Source of the DNA: Phaeovulum veldkampii DSM 11550
GTDB lineage: Bacteria > Pseudomonadota > Alphaproteobacteria > Rhodobacterales > Rhodobacteraceae
Direction of reading: 5' to 3'
DNA length: 46,048 nt
NCBI RefSeq assembly: GCF_003034995.1
Contig: NZ_PZKF01000024.1
Span: forward strand, 1-46,048
A model generated the notes under the pieces. The model saw nothing but the letters and a program-made list of their open reading frames with translations, ran no database searches and was not told the origin of the DNA. A program made the translations under genes and the position numbers. Within the stretch, counting starts at the first letter, position 1; each line of letters starts with the position of its first letter. Below, piece after piece: positions 1 through 8,535 of the stretch.

Positions 1-12
1 CGCCGCAGCGTC

Positions 13-1275
13 TCAGCCAAAGATGTCGGTTGTGATCCCGGCATACCAGCCCAGGCTTTCCTCATAAGTTGCCTTGCGCAGCGCCGCATCCTCGCCAGTC
101 TGGCTGATGAAGCTTTCCACGCTGGCGATCTTTTCAGGCGTCGGCGCGTAGGATGCCCCCACCTTCACCCCGTCGTCGGGCGCGATCAGCGACCAGCAGG
201 TGTTGGAGTATTTCGCCGGGAAGGCTTTTGACCCGGTCAGTTCCGACCGGATCACCATTGCCGCCACCTTGGCCTGACTGTTGGCCGAGAAAGCCGATTT
301 CGGCATGTCGCCCTGATTGCTGGCATCACCCAGAATGAACACATTGGCGTCGATTTTCGACTTCATGTTATCGGGCACAACCGGCGCCCAGTCACCCTCG
401 GTCACACCCGCAGCGGCGGCGATCACACCCGCCTTCTGGCCCGGAATGACGTTGCAGACATCCACCTTTTCGGCGCTGCCGTCGATCACCACCTCCATGG
501 TGTCGGGCCGCACCTCCACAGCGGCGCCGCCCATGTCGGGGCCGATCCACTCCACCATACCGGTATAATGCTTCTGCCAGCCTTCCTCGAACAGTGCCTG
601 TTTCGAATATTTGTCTTTCGGATCAAGGATCAGGATTTTGGCAGTCGGGTTGATCTGGCTCAGCAGATGGGCCACCATCGACACCCGCTCATAGGGGCCC
701 GGCGGGCAGCGGTAGGGGTTAGGGGGGGCAACCATGCAATAGGTGCCGCCCTGCGCCATCGCCTCGATCTGCGCTTTCAACAGTTGCGTCTGCGGCCCGG
801 CCTTGTAGGCGTGCGGCATCTTTTCGGCTGCCTCAAGGCTCCAGCCCGGCACGCTGTCGTCGCGGAAGTCGATCCCCGGCGCGATCACCAGCCGGTCGTA
901 GGTCAGCGTGTCGCCGCTGTCGAGGCTGACGGTGCGGGCATCGCGGTCAACCCCGGCGGCACGGGTGCGCGCAATGGTGATGCCGTAATCCGACGCCAGC
1001 TTGTCATAGCGGTGTTCCAGCGTCGAAAACTCGCGGAAGCCGCCGATGTAGAGGTTGGAGAAGAAGCAGGTGGTGTAAACCTCTTGCGGTTCGACCAGAA
1101 CCACGTCGATCTCGCCCTTGCTGTCCTTGGCCAGATAGCGCGCAATCGTGGCGCCGCCCGCGCCACCGCCAATCACAACCACGCGGGGCTTGCCCTGCCC
1201 CAGCACCACAGGCGCATAAAGCGCCGCCGTGCCCGCCGCTACCGTTCCCAGAAAAGTCCGTCGTTTCAAAAGCAT
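13..1275 (-). CDS. soxF: SoxF, FAD-binding sulfide dehydrogenase-like flavoprotein (FccB family)
   Basis: 420 aa. Periplasmic flavoprotein related to the FccB subunit of flavocytochrome c sulfide dehydrogenase; in Sox clusters it can oxidise sulfide and stimulates the thiosulfate-oxidising system. The N-terminus has a twin-arginine signal (RRTFLG, residues 5-10), so it is probably exported folded with FAD. A dinucleotide-binding motif (IGGGAGGATIA) lies near residue 35. Cysteines in the contexts GTYCM and SNTCW are candidates for the redox-active pair of the family. The ATG at 1275 follows GGGAGGAAGACC, a strong ribosome-binding site. It is the last sox gene visible, 27 nt after soxE; soxG/soxH, if present, lie left of the window, since only 12 nt follow its stop. 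Confidence 0.93.
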   Translation of the reverse strand: MLLKRRTFLGTVAAGTAALYAPVVLGQGKPRVVVIGGGAGGATIARYLAKDSKGEIDVVLVEPQEVYTTCFFSNLYIGGFREFSTLEHRYDKLASDYGITIARTRAAGVDRDARTVSLDSGDTLTYDRLVIAPGIDFRDDSVPGWSLEAAEKMPHAYKAGPQTQLLKAQIEAMAQGGTYCMVAPPNPYRCPPGPYERVSMVAHLLSQINPTAKILILDPKDKYSKQALFEEGWQKHYTGMVEWIGPDMGGAAVEVRPDTMEVVIDGSAEKVDVCNVIPGQKAGVIAAAAGVTEGDWAPVVPDNMKSKIDANVFILGDASNQGDMPKSAFSANSQAKVAAMVIRSELTGSKAFPAKYSNTCWSLIAPDDGVKVGASYAPTPEKIASVESFISQTGEDAALRKATYEESLGWYAGITTDIFG

Positions 1276-1302
1276 GGTCTTCCTCCCGGTTGCTCGCCGT
1301 GC

Positions 1303-2037
1303 TCACTCCTCCAGCGTGGCGAAATAGGCGGCCAAGGCCGCAATCTCTTCGTCCGACAGCCGCCCCGCCATCATCTGCATCACCGGATGGGGCCGCAGCT
1401 TCTGCTTGTAGGCATGAAGCGCGATCACGAAATCCTCTTCGGGCCAAAGCGTGATCGAGGGAATGCCCTCATCCGCGCCCGAGGCCTGATGACAGGTCTG
1501 GCATTCCGACGACAGATATTCCCCCCAGGCCGGATCACCCTCCAGCGCCAGCACCTCGGGCGACAATTCGGGGATCACCCGGCGCGCGGTCGGCTGGGCT
1601 TCGGGAATGTCTTGCGGGCGGTCGGAAAAATCGCGCAGGAACGAAATCAGGTCTGCCCGGTCAACCGGGTCTTTCAACCCCTTGTAGGTCATCCGCGTGC
1701 CCGACACGAGCGATTTCGGGTTTTCGACATAAACCTCAAGGGTTTCCCAGGTCCAGGTCAGACCGTCATTGCCCATCCGCGCCATGCTTTTGGAATATTT
1801 GAAGCCCGGCACCGTCCCCGCGCGGCGACCAAAGATGCCGGTCAGCGGCGGCCCTATGCGGATTTTTGCGCCGGGGCCGATTTCGTGGCAGCCCTTGCAC
1901 TGGTTCCAGAACCCCGCACCGCGCTGGGCATCGCCAAATCGTTCGGCGCGAACCCCGGCGGGGCTCGCGCCGTCCTGTGCCCGTGCCGCGCCGGTCAGCG
2001 CAAGAATTGCGACGAGAGCAATCAGACCCCGCCGCAT
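1303..2037 (-). CDS. soxE: SoxE, periplasmic diheme cytochrome c
   Basis: 244 aa. Diheme c-type cytochrome that in Paracoccus-type clusters is encoded next to SoxF and is a likely electron partner of it. A Sec signal peptide covers about residues 1-20 (cleavage after ARA). Two heme-binding motifs are visible: CKGCH at 47-51 in a class I fold with the sequence GPPLTG after it, and CQTCH at 179-183 in a second, more divergent domain. The ATG at 2037 begins 4 nt after the soxD stop, so translation is probably coupled. The first heme domain closely resembles the C-terminal heme domain of SoxD (shared GFKYSK and MTG/LTG motifs), which suggests that the two arose from one module; this is inference from reading both proteins. 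Confidence 0.9.
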   Translation of the reverse strand: MRRGLIALVAILALTGAARAQDGASPAGVRAERFGDAQRGAGFWNQCKGCHEIGPGAKIRIGPPLTGIFGRRAGTVPGFKYSKSMARMGNDGLTWTWETLEVYVENPKSLVSGTRMTYKGLKDPVDRADLISFLRDFSDRPQDIPEAQPTARRVIPELSPEVLALEGDPAWGEYLSSECQTCHQASGADEGIPSITLWPEEDFVIALHAYKQKLRPHPVMQMMAGRLSDEEIAALAAYFATLEE

Positions 2038-2041
2038 CCTC

Positions 2042-3112
2042 TCACCCCCCGTGCGAGGCGATATAGGCGATCACCGCGTCGATATCGTCCTGCTTTTTCA
2101 GGCCGTTGAAGGCCATCTTGTTCTTGGGGACAAAACCTTTGGGGTCGCGCAGATAGGCCGCGATATTGTCAGGCGTCCAGACCAGCCCACCGGCCCCCGC
2201 CTCTTGCATCGGCTTGGAGTATTTGAACCCTTCGATCGTTCCCGCCTGACGGCCGACAATGCCGGTCATGATCGGGCCGGTTGCGTTTTTCGCTCCTTCC
2301 CCGATCTTGTGGCACGAGGCGCAGGTCTTGAACACCTTTTCCCCCGCCGAAATCAGCGCCGGATCGGTCGAGATGGTGTAGCCCGCCGCAACCGGGGGCT
2401 TGGCCACGGCCACCGACACCGGCGCCGGAGAGGCCGCCGGTTCCGGCGCAGGTGCAGCCGCCGCGATCAGGGTTGCCGCATCGTCGGTCGGATCGTCGGG
2501 CGTCACATCCAGCACCGCGGCGCGCATCGTGACCTCGGCCTTTTCCTTGCAGTTTTCCATGCACGGCTCGACCGTAAAGGCCGGCACCTCAGTCTGATCG
2601 CGGTCGTCGAAAAAGAACCCCTCGGCGTTCGGCAGCACAACCTCGGTAAAGTTCTCGCGGCTCAGGACGAAGTCGTCCTCGACCAGATCGTTGTTGTAAA
2701 GGATGTAGGCGACGATCGCATAGACCTCGTCGGCGGCCAGCGTCTGGGCCTGACCAAAGGGCATGGCGCGATGCACATAGTCGAACGCGGTGGACAGATA
2801 GGGCCAATAGGATCCGATCGTCTTGTCGGGGTCGTCGCGGTCCAGCGTGCCCTGCCCGCCCGAGAGTTTCGGCCAGTTGTCCACACCTTCGCCAAATTCG
2901 CCGTGGCAGACCGCGCATTTTTCAGAAAACAGCTCTTCGCCATCGGCCACGCTGCCCGAACCTTCCGGCAGGCCCTGCCCATCGGGGCGCACGTCGATAT
3001 CCCAAGCGGTGATCTCTTCGGGCAGGGCTGCCCGCCCCAGACCGATCTTTTCGGCCATGGCCGGCCCAGCCAGCAGCGTGCTGGCCAGCAGGACATTAAG
3101 AAATCTCGACAT
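2042..3112 (-). CDS. soxD: SoxD, diheme cytochrome c subunit of sulfur dehydrogenase SoxCD
   Basis: 356 aa. SoxD takes electrons from the molybdoenzyme SoxC during the six-electron oxidation of SoxY-bound sulfane sulfur. A Sec signal peptide (about residues 1-20, cleavage after AMA) precedes heme motifs CAVCH at 66-70 and CASCH at 264-268. The domains are joined by a linker rich in Ala and Pro (about 225-250). The ATG at 3112 was chosen because it places the signal peptide at the N-terminus and overlaps soxC by only 17 nt; an in-frame start at 3151 would add a 13-residue tail in front of the signal. Presence of SoxD with SoxC predicts complete oxidation of thiosulfate to sulfate without stored sulfur globules. 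Confidence 0.94.
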   Translation of the reverse strand: MSRFLNVLLASTLLAGPAMAEKIGLGRAALPEEITAWDIDVRPDGQGLPEGSGSVADGEELFSEKCAVCHGEFGEGVDNWPKLSGGQGTLDRDDPDKTIGSYWPYLSTAFDYVHRAMPFGQAQTLAADEVYAIVAYILYNNDLVEDDFVLSRENFTEVVLPNAEGFFFDDRDQTEVPAFTVEPCMENCKEKAEVTMRAAVLDVTPDDPTDDAATLIAAAAPAPEPAASPAPVSVAVAKPPVAAGYTISTDPALISAGEKVFKTCASCHKIGEGAKNATGPIMTGIVGRQAGTIEGFKYSKPMQEAGAGGLVWTPDNIAAYLRDPKGFVPKNKMAFNGLKKQDDIDAVIAYIASHGG

Positions 3113-4367
3113 TTTCCGCACTCCCGTCGGGTTTGACCCACCAAGTCGCAATCCCGTTGTTATGATAGACCGAATTCACCCCCCGGAAGGCGCGCAACTG
3201 GTTCTTGGTGGGCTGAACATAGCCGGTCGAATCCACCGCGCGGCTTTGCAGCAGCAACTCGGACCCGTCCCAATCGAATTCGTAATAGAAACGATGCATC
3301 GACTTATCCAGGGACGGGCCATCCATCCGCGCCGGAAACCAGGTCTTGCCACCGTTCAGCGTGACATCGACCCGCGGGATCGTGCCGCGGCCCGACCAGG
3401 CCACCCCGGTAATCACCGTGCGGCCTGGGCCGTGGGTGATCGGGGCCTGCGGGCTGGGGTTGGTGATGACGGATTTGGCGTCCATCACCCAGGTCCAGCG
3501 ACGCGAGCGGCCATCTTCCATCGTGTCGGTGTATTTCGAGGTTTCCTCGCGCTGTTCCCAAGGCTGGTCGCCCACTTCCAGGCGGCGGATCCATTTGATC
3601 CACATGTTGCCTTCCCAGCCCGGCACCACCAGACGCGCCGGATAGCCCTGTTCCTTGCGCAGCATCTCGCCGTTCATCTTGAAGGCGATCATGCAGTCAT
3701 CCAGCGCCTTTTCCATCGGGATCGAACGCGTCATCCCCGAAGCATCGGCACCTTCGGCCAGCAGCCATTTGCCTTCGGTCTTGACCCCGGCCTCGGCCAG
3801 AATGTCTTTCAGCATCACACCGGTATACATGACGTTATGGATCATGCCGTGGGTAAACTGGCAGCCGTTCAACTGCGCGCCGGCCCATTCCATGCCTCCG
3901 TTAGCGGCGCATTCCAGAAAGTGGATCTTGTTCACCCGCGGAAACCGCATCAGATCGGCAAAGGTGAACACCAGCGGCGTTTCCACCAGACCGTTGATCA
4001 TCAGCCGCCAGTCGGATTTGGCGATCTCGGCCGCGCCGCCGTGGTGGCGTTCAAAGCACAGACCGTTCGGGGTGATGATTCCGTCCAGTTCGTGCAGCGG
4101 GGTAAAGTTGATCGACGAGGCGGTTTCCGCCGTCAGCCATTCCACATTGCGCCGGATCACATGCTCTTCAAACCGTATCGGCATTCCGTAGGGGGCAACA
4201 TCCACCCCGTCGCCCAACTGGCTGGCCCAAGGCTGCACCTCGGTGATCAGCGGGTCAGGGCCGCTGGCACGCGCGGCGGTGCCAAGCGCGGTCAGCGCCC
4301 CGCCCGCGGCCAGACCTGCGCGCAAAAAGCCGCGGCGGCTGGTGCCTTTGTGGGACATCTCGTCCAT
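3096..4367 (-). CDS. soxC: SoxC, molybdopterin sulfur dehydrogenase subunit
   Basis: 423 aa. Catalytic molybdenum subunit of the Sox sulfur dehydrogenase, a member of the sulfite oxidase family. The N-terminus carries a Tat signal (SRRGFLRAGLAAGG), in keeping with export of a folded molybdoprotein. The sequence FLECAANGG contains the cysteine expected to bind molybdenum, and the C-terminal third matches the Mo-co dimerisation domain (TVITGVAWSGRG and VQPTKNQLRAFRGVNS). The ATG at 4367 follows GAAGGAGGATCTC, an excellent ribosome-binding site. It lies 59 nt downstream of soxB and overlaps the start of soxD by 17 nt, which suggests coupled synthesis of the two subunits. Confidence 0.95.
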   Translation of the reverse strand: MDEMSHKGTSRRGFLRAGLAAGGALTALGTAARASGPDPLITEVQPWASQLGDGVDVAPYGMPIRFEEHVIRRNVEWLTAETASSINFTPLHELDGIITPNGLCFERHHGGAAEIAKSDWRLMINGLVETPLVFTFADLMRFPRVNKIHFLECAANGGMEWAGAQLNGCQFTHGMIHNVMYTGVMLKDILAEAGVKTEGKWLLAEGADASGMTRSIPMEKALDDCMIAFKMNGEMLRKEQGYPARLVVPGWEGNMWIKWIRRLEVGDQPWEQREETSKYTDTMEDGRSRRWTWVMDAKSVITNPSPQAPITHGPGRTVITGVAWSGRGTIPRVDVTLNGGKTWFPARMDGPSLDKSMHRFYYEFDWDGSELLLQSRAVDSTGYVQPTKNQLRAFRGVNSVYHNNGIATWWVKPDGSAENVEIS

Positions 4368-4426
4368 GAGATCCTCCTTCGTCTGGCGCCGCTCGGGCGC
4401 GCGCGTTCTTGGCTTTTGGCAACGGC

Positions 4427-6118
4427 TCAGGCGCCGCTGACCACGACAGAAGTATTGGGTTGCAACCGCACCGTGCCGATCTTGCGGATATGCGCCTCGA
4501 CCACATCCCATATCTGCGGGCCCTCGGTGCCCTCGTTCACGCTGGCCCAGCCCGCGACGGTGTAGGTGCGCGCCGGGTCGATCGCCTCGCCGCTGCGCAG
4601 AACCGTCATGTTCGATACCCGGCTGCCGATGGGCTTTGACACGTCAATGGCGTAGCCCATGCCGCCGATCCGCACCATGTCGCCGCCTTGTTGATAATAG
4701 GGGTCGGTGTTGAAGATGTTGTCGGCCACGTCTTCCAGAATTTCGTGGATGCGCGCGCCGGTCATCTCGGTCCGGTAGGCTTGGCCGTAGGTCATCGAGG
4801 TGGCGTTGTGGATATCCTCACGGGTGATCGGGTCGCCCGGCAAGAGGCTTGGCCCCCAGCGCACGCCGGGGCTCATGGCAATCTCGGCGTCGCGTTCCGA
4901 CAGCAGCGCCTCGCAGATCAGATCGTCCCAGGTGCCGTTGAAGTTGCCGCGGCGATAGAGCAGGCTTTCGGTCTGGCCCACGACCGTTTCCAGATCGGCC
5001 TTGTAGGGTGCGCGTTCGCCGTCGATCAGCGCGGCCATTTCGGGGTCGGGGGTGATGACATCGGCAAAGATCGGGATCAGCTTGTGCCGGAAACCCATCA
5101 TCCGGCCTTCGCGGACATCCAGATCGACACGGCTGACGAATTTGCCGTTCGAGCCGGAAGCGATCAGGATCGTCTCGCCCACCAGCACCGGTTCGGGCAG
5201 CGCGTCATGGGTGTGGCCGGTCAGGATCACGTCGATCCCGGTAACGCCCGCGGCCATCTTGCGATCCACGTCAAAGCCATTGTGGCTGAGGCATACGACC
5301 AGATCGACACCCTCGGCCCGAACCTCATCGACCACCGCCTGCATCCGTTCCTGCCGCACACCAAAGCTGTATTCGGGGAACATCCAGCCGGGGTTGGCAA
5401 TCGGCATATAGGGGAAGGCCTGCCCGATCACCGCCACCCGCACACCGCCGGTTTCAAAGATCTTGTAGGGATCAAACGCAGGTTCGTCCCATTCGGCGTC
5501 AAAGATATTGGCGCCCAGGAAGGGGAAGGGCAGCGCCTCGACAAGTTCCTTGACCCGATCAGACCCCAGCGTCCATTCCCAATGCGAAGTCATCGCCTCG
5601 ACCCCCAGCGCGTTCATGACATTCACCATGTCCTGCCCGCGGGTTTTCAGCGAGGTATAAGACCCATGCCAGGTGTCGCCACCGTCCAGCAAAATGGAAT
5701 TGGGCCGTTCCGCCCGGATCGCCTTGACCACGGTCGCCACCCGGTCCATGCCGCCCATCTTGCCATAGGCACGACCCAGAATTGAGAAATCCTCATAGGT
5801 CAGCGCATAGGCCTCGGGGCTGCCGGGGGTGAGGTTGAACATCTTGATGAAGTCCTTGCCCACCACATGCGGCGGCAAGCCCTTGGCGGCACCGACGCCC
5901 AGATTGATTTCCGGTTCGCGGAACCAGATCGGTTTCAGTTGCGCATGAATGTCGGTGATGTGGATCAGCGTGACATTGCCGAAGGCATCGAATTGCAGCA
6001 ACTGGTCCTGGGTCAGCGCCTGCTGCGCGGCAACCCGCGCCCAGTTGCCCATCCCCGAGCCTGCCAGAATGGCCGAGGCCGCAACGCTGGCCTGAAGAAA
6101 CTCCCGACGGGAAATCAT
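4427..6118 (-). CDS. soxB: SoxB, dimanganese thiosulfohydrolase
   Basis: 563 aa, normal length for SoxB. The enzyme hydrolyses the sulfone group from SoxY-bound intermediates and releases sulfate in the periplasm. The N-terminus is a Tat signal (SRREFLQASVAASAILAG). Metallophosphoesterase/5'-nucleotidase motifs follow in order: ITDIHAQ near residue 55, LDGGDTWHGS near 143, LSHNGFD and GHTHDALPEP near 310; together they supply the Asp and His ligands of the two metals. The start at 6118 is preceded by GCAGGAGAATAAGGCGC and places the Tat signal at the N-terminus; the frame is open further upstream but those residues look non-coding. soxB is separated from soxA by 126 nt holding a terminator-like hairpin, so it may be expressed at a different level. 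Confidence 0.96.
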   Translation of the reverse strand: MISRREFLQASVAASAILAGSGMGNWARVAAQQALTQDQLLQFDAFGNVTLIHITDIHAQLKPIWFREPEINLGVGAAKGLPPHVVGKDFIKMFNLTPGSPEAYALTYEDFSILGRAYGKMGGMDRVATVVKAIRAERPNSILLDGGDTWHGSYTSLKTRGQDMVNVMNALGVEAMTSHWEWTLGSDRVKELVEALPFPFLGANIFDAEWDEPAFDPYKIFETGGVRVAVIGQAFPYMPIANPGWMFPEYSFGVRQERMQAVVDEVRAEGVDLVVCLSHNGFDVDRKMAAGVTGIDVILTGHTHDALPEPVLVGETILIASGSNGKFVSRVDLDVREGRMMGFRHKLIPIFADVITPDPEMAALIDGERAPYKADLETVVGQTESLLYRRGNFNGTWDDLICEALLSERDAEIAMSPGVRWGPSLLPGDPITREDIHNATSMTYGQAYRTEMTGARIHEILEDVADNIFNTDPYYQQGGDMVRIGGMGYAIDVSKPIGSRVSNMTVLRSGEAIDPARTYTVAGWASVNEGTEGPQIWDVVEAHIRKIGTVRLQPNTSVVVSGA

Positions 6119-6198
6119 GCGCCTTATTCTCCTGCTATCGTGCAAGACGCTGCGGGCCATCCCGCGCGTTGCCTGCCCGGCTTGCCGGGTCATCTTTG

Positions 6199-6236
6199 AA
6201 AAACCGGCGCGGGGTGCGCGTTCAGCCCCCGCGCCG
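6199..6236 (-). terminator. Terminator-like hairpin between soxA and soxB
   Basis: On the minus strand, just after the soxA stop, a perfect 10-bp stem (6227-6236 pairing with 6205-6214, arm GGCGCGGGG plus one flanking pair) encloses a 12-nt loop and is followed by a five-T run (6199-6203). This is the shape of an intrinsic terminator in the middle of the sox operon. A second small dyad (CCCGG-CTTG-CCGGG, 6176-6189) follows. It may be an attenuator or an mRNA-stabilising end that sets the ratio of soxXYZA to soxBCDEF transcript. The T-run is short and interrupted, so partial readthrough is likely. Confidence 0.55.
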
Positions 6237-6244
6237 CGATGGCC

Positions 6245-7114
6245 TCAGGGGCGAACGCCCGCGCCCTCGATCGCAAGGCCCACGCCACGCGAGGCGACGT
6301 AAAGCTCCAGCGCCTTGAACTCGGGGCTGCCCGCCTCAAAGGTTTCGGCACGGGTATCCCGCACACAGCCCACGAACCGCTGATGGATTGAAACAACGCC
6401 CGCATCCTTCAGACGATAGACCGGGAAGGCGTTGATATGGCCCTGGCTCAGGTGGTCGGCCCGGATCATGTTGCCCCAGTTGTCCTCGTGACAGTTGGCG
6501 CAAGACATTTCCAACTGACCGTAGCGGGTATAGTAAATCTCGCGGCCTTGTTCCCAATAGGGTTTGGACGGGCCGTCGATGTTGACAGAGATCGGCATCC
6601 CGCGCGACTGAATCGACAGCGCAAGCGTCATCGCCTTCATCTTGTCGCTGTTCCACTTCAGCTTTTCAGCGCCCATCCGCTCGGTGCGGCAGGCGTTGAT
6701 GTATTCCTCAAGCGACCACAGATCGCCCGCCTTTTCGTTGTATTTCGGCATCGCGGCGCGCACACCGGCCATGCTCTCGATCTCGTGGTGGCATGTGGCG
6801 CAGGATTTGCCCTCGGTGCCCTCGACCGTATCCCAGGCCTCAAGGCCAGCATCGGTAAAGACCATCGCGGGGTTGTCGAAATCATCCATCTGCATCGCGC
6901 GGGTTTCATCCTCGCGGAACAGCCAGCCCGAATACAACTCGGTCAGGTGCCCATCCAGATAGGCGGGCGCCGTGCCGCGGGTGGGAATGGTGATCTCGCC
7001 GTTCACCACCAGCTCCGCATCCGGGTGCGGATCGGCCAGCGCCGGGGTCATCCCCAGCGTAACCGCCCCCAGCGCGAGCGCCGCAATTGTCGTTCTGCTT
7101 TTGCGCAGCATCAT
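6245..7114 (-). CDS. soxA: SoxA, diheme cytochrome c subunit of SoxAX
   Basis: 289 aa. SoxA with SoxX forms the c-type cytochrome that oxidatively couples thiosulfate to the SoxY cysteine. A Sec signal peptide ends near ALA at 25-27. Heme motifs CATCH (105-109) and CANCH (205-209) mark the diheme type of SoxA. Cys142 (INACRTER) and Cys250 (VGCVRDTR) stand where the cysteine axial heme ligands of the family sit; Cys250 matches the active-site cysteine that carries a persulfide in the Rhodovulum sulfidophilum enzyme. GGGAGG lies 10 nt before the ATG at 7114, with a second ATG directly after it. It is 83 nt from soxZ, with a GC-rich hairpin in the gap. Confidence 0.95.
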   Translation of the reverse strand: MMLRKSRTTIAALALGAVTLGMTPALADPHPDAELVVNGEITIPTRGTAPAYLDGHLTELYSGWLFREDETRAMQMDDFDNPAMVFTDAGLEAWDTVEGTEGKSCATCHHEIESMAGVRAAMPKYNEKAGDLWSLEEYINACRTERMGAEKLKWNSDKMKAMTLALSIQSRGMPISVNIDGPSKPYWEQGREIYYTRYGQLEMSCANCHEDNWGNMIRADHLSQGHINAFPVYRLKDAGVVSIHQRFVGCVRDTRAETFEAGSPEFKALELYVASRGVGLAIEGAGVRP

Positions 7115-7141
7115 TTTAGCTGATCCTCCCTGGGTGAAGCC

Positions 7142-7157
7142 CCGCCCCGTGGGGCGG
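7142..7157 (-). promoter_or_regulatory. GC-rich hairpin between soxZ and soxA
   Basis: Perfect inverted repeat CCGCCCC (7142-7148) / GGGGCGG (7151-7157) in the 83-nt soxZ-soxA gap, with an effective loop of about 4 nt. There is no T-run, so termination is unlikely. It could mark an RNA processing or stability site that protects the soxXYZ part of the message. Confidence 0.35.
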
Positions 7158-7197
7158 CGCCAGTCCTTGGTCCGCGCTCCCCGACGCGGCGCGCGCC

Positions 7198-7527
7198 TCA
7201 GGCGACTTCGATCGGCTTGGCGTCTTCGTAGACCGAGCCGTCGTCGTCATACCAAGTGAACTTGAACTCACCCGAAGCATCGACCTTGGCGTCAAATTCA
7301 ATGTAGGGGTTCGTCGAGATCGCCGGCTCCAGCGTCACGTCAACCACGCTCACCCCGTTGAATTCACAGGTAAAGCGGTTGATGATCGAGCGCGGGATCA
7401 GGTTGCCGTCCTTGTCCTTGCGCTGCCCCGATTCCATCGGGTGGCTGATCAGGGTCTTGAGCGTGACCACCTCGCCAGCCGCAGCCTTGGAGGGAACTTT
7501 CACGCGCGGTTTGACATTTTCTGCCAT
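7198..7527 (-). CDS. soxZ: SoxZ, partner of the sulfur-carrier protein SoxY
   Basis: 109 aa, the usual size. SoxZ forms the SoxYZ heterodimer that carries covalently bound sulfur intermediates between SoxAX, SoxB and SoxCD. It has no signal peptide of its own, as expected for a protein exported with Tat-dependent SoxY. Recognisable features are KTLISHPMESGQRKD near residue 25 and the immunoglobulin-like beta sandwich ending in FKFTWYDDDG. The ATG at 7527 follows CAGGAGAATATC. The frame is open for a further 61 codons upstream, but that part lies inside soxY and is not a gene. It begins 20 nt after the soxY stop. Confidence 0.96.
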   Translation of the reverse strand: MAENVKPRVKVPSKAAAGEVVTLKTLISHPMESGQRKDKDGNLIPRSIINRFTCEFNGVSVVDVTLEPAISTNPYIEFDAKVDASGEFKFTWYDDDGSVYEDAKPIEVA

Positions 7528-7547
7528 GATATTCTCCTGTCTCTGAC

Positions 7548-7967
7548 TCAGCCGCCGCAGCCGCCGATGGTGACCTTCACCGTGGACGATGCCTGCACAA
7601 AGCTGCCATCCGCCATCTTGGCCACCGCGATCACGTCCTGCGTCTTGGACAGGCGGATCCGGGTCGATGCCATTTGCGAGCCGGCCGCAGGGCCAAAGTT
7701 GAAGGTGCAAACCGCAGGCGTCGGGTTGCCCGCCGCCAGCAGCATGATCGCCACAGCGCCGGGCGCATCGACCGACACCGGAACGGTGTTGCCGTTTTCG
7801 GCAATTTCGGGCGCGGTCAGGGTGATCCCGCCGGTGCCTGCCGCCGCGCCGCCGGTAAAGGCCGCAATCGCATCCTCGGCCGCGGCGGCAAGGGCGGGCA
7901 CCGGCAGCATCGTCACCGCAACCCCGCCAAGCGCCAGCCCGAGGGCCTCACGTCTGGAAAACTTCAT
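7548..7967 (-). CDS. soxY: SoxY, sulfur-carrier protein with C-terminal GGCGG arm
   Basis: 139 aa from the chosen start. SoxY carries thiosulfate sulfur on the cysteine of its flexible C-terminal GGCGG arm, here Cys137 of 139, exactly at the end. A Tat signal (SRREALGLALGG) exports the SoxYZ complex. Two in-frame ATGs exist, at 7973 and 7967. The Shine-Dalgarno AGAGGAG abuts the first ATG but is 6 nt from the second, so 7967 is the more likely start. The mature protein has the Ala/Gly-rich N-terminal region and beta-sandwich typical of the family. soxX lies 28 nt upstream. Confidence 0.96.
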   Translation of the reverse strand: MKFSRREALGLALGGVAVTMLPVPALAAAAEDAIAAFTGGAAAGTGGITLTAPEIAENGNTVPVSVDAPGAVAIMLLAAGNPTPAVCTFNFGPAAGSQMASTRIRLSKTQDVIAVAKMADGSFVQASSTVKVTIGGCGG

Positions 7968-7995
7968 CGTCATCTCCTCTCGAAAGCTCGCGCCG

Positions 7996-8469
7996 TCACT
8001 CTTTGAGCGTCAGCAGATAAGCGACCACATCCTCAATCTGCTGCGCCGACAGGATCGGCGGCAGATCGGCAGGGGCGGCCTTGCCGGTGTAGGCGTTACC
8101 GGGGCGAATGAACCCGCTGGTCTTGTACATCGCGGGCATTTCGGTGCCCTCGAAGGTCTTTTTGCTGTCCACGACGATGCCGCGCAGTTGCGCCTCGGTA
8201 TAGCGGCTGGCCGCGCCATCCAGCGCGGGGCCGATGTTGCCCTGGAACTGCACGTCAGGCATGGTGCCGATCAGATGGCAGGCCACACAGTTGCCCAGGG
8301 CATTGGTGGTCATGATCTTCTTGCCGGACTCAGGATCACCCGGCTGATCCGCAAGCGGCTGCGCGATGGCGCCTTCTTGCCAGACGATATCGGCAGGGGC
8401 GATTTCAGCCCAGGTCTGCCCGGCAAGAACTGTGACCGCACAAGCGGCAAACACGGCGTGGCGTAGCAT
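7996..8469 (-). CDS. soxX: SoxX, monoheme cytochrome c subunit of SoxAX
   Basis: 157 aa. Small c-type cytochrome that receives electrons from SoxA and passes them to the respiratory or photosynthetic chain. A Sec signal peptide (cleavage after TWA, about residue 21) precedes one heme motif, CVACH at 61-65. The methionine in EMPAMYKTSGF is the likely distal ligand. The ATG at 8469 is preceded by GGGAGGGTTTCT. It is the first gene behind the 111-nt soxW-soxX gap, which contains a perfect ATTC-N8-GAAT operator, so soxX probably has its own sulfide- or thiosulfate-regulated promoter, as described for the equivalent gap in Paracoccus pantotrophus. Confidence 0.95.
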   Translation of the reverse strand: MLRHAVFAACAVTVLAGQTWAEIAPADIVWQEGAIAQPLADQPGDPESGKKIMTTNALGNCVACHLIGTMPDVQFQGNIGPALDGAASRYTEAQLRGIVVDSKKTFEGTEMPAMYKTSGFIRPGNAYTGKAAPADLPPILSAQQIEDVVAYLLTLKE

Positions 8470-8535
8470 AGAAACCCTCCCGTTTCTTCTCCCGACTCAT
8501 TGGTAACGGAGTGCGACAGTTTCACGCAACATGTA

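Noticed and set aside
568-2109. Long plus-strand open frame of 513 codons across soxE and soxF
   Set aside because: It is antisense to soxEF, has no ribosome-binding site, and its product is rich in Arg, His and Gly as expected for the complement of GC-rich coding DNA.
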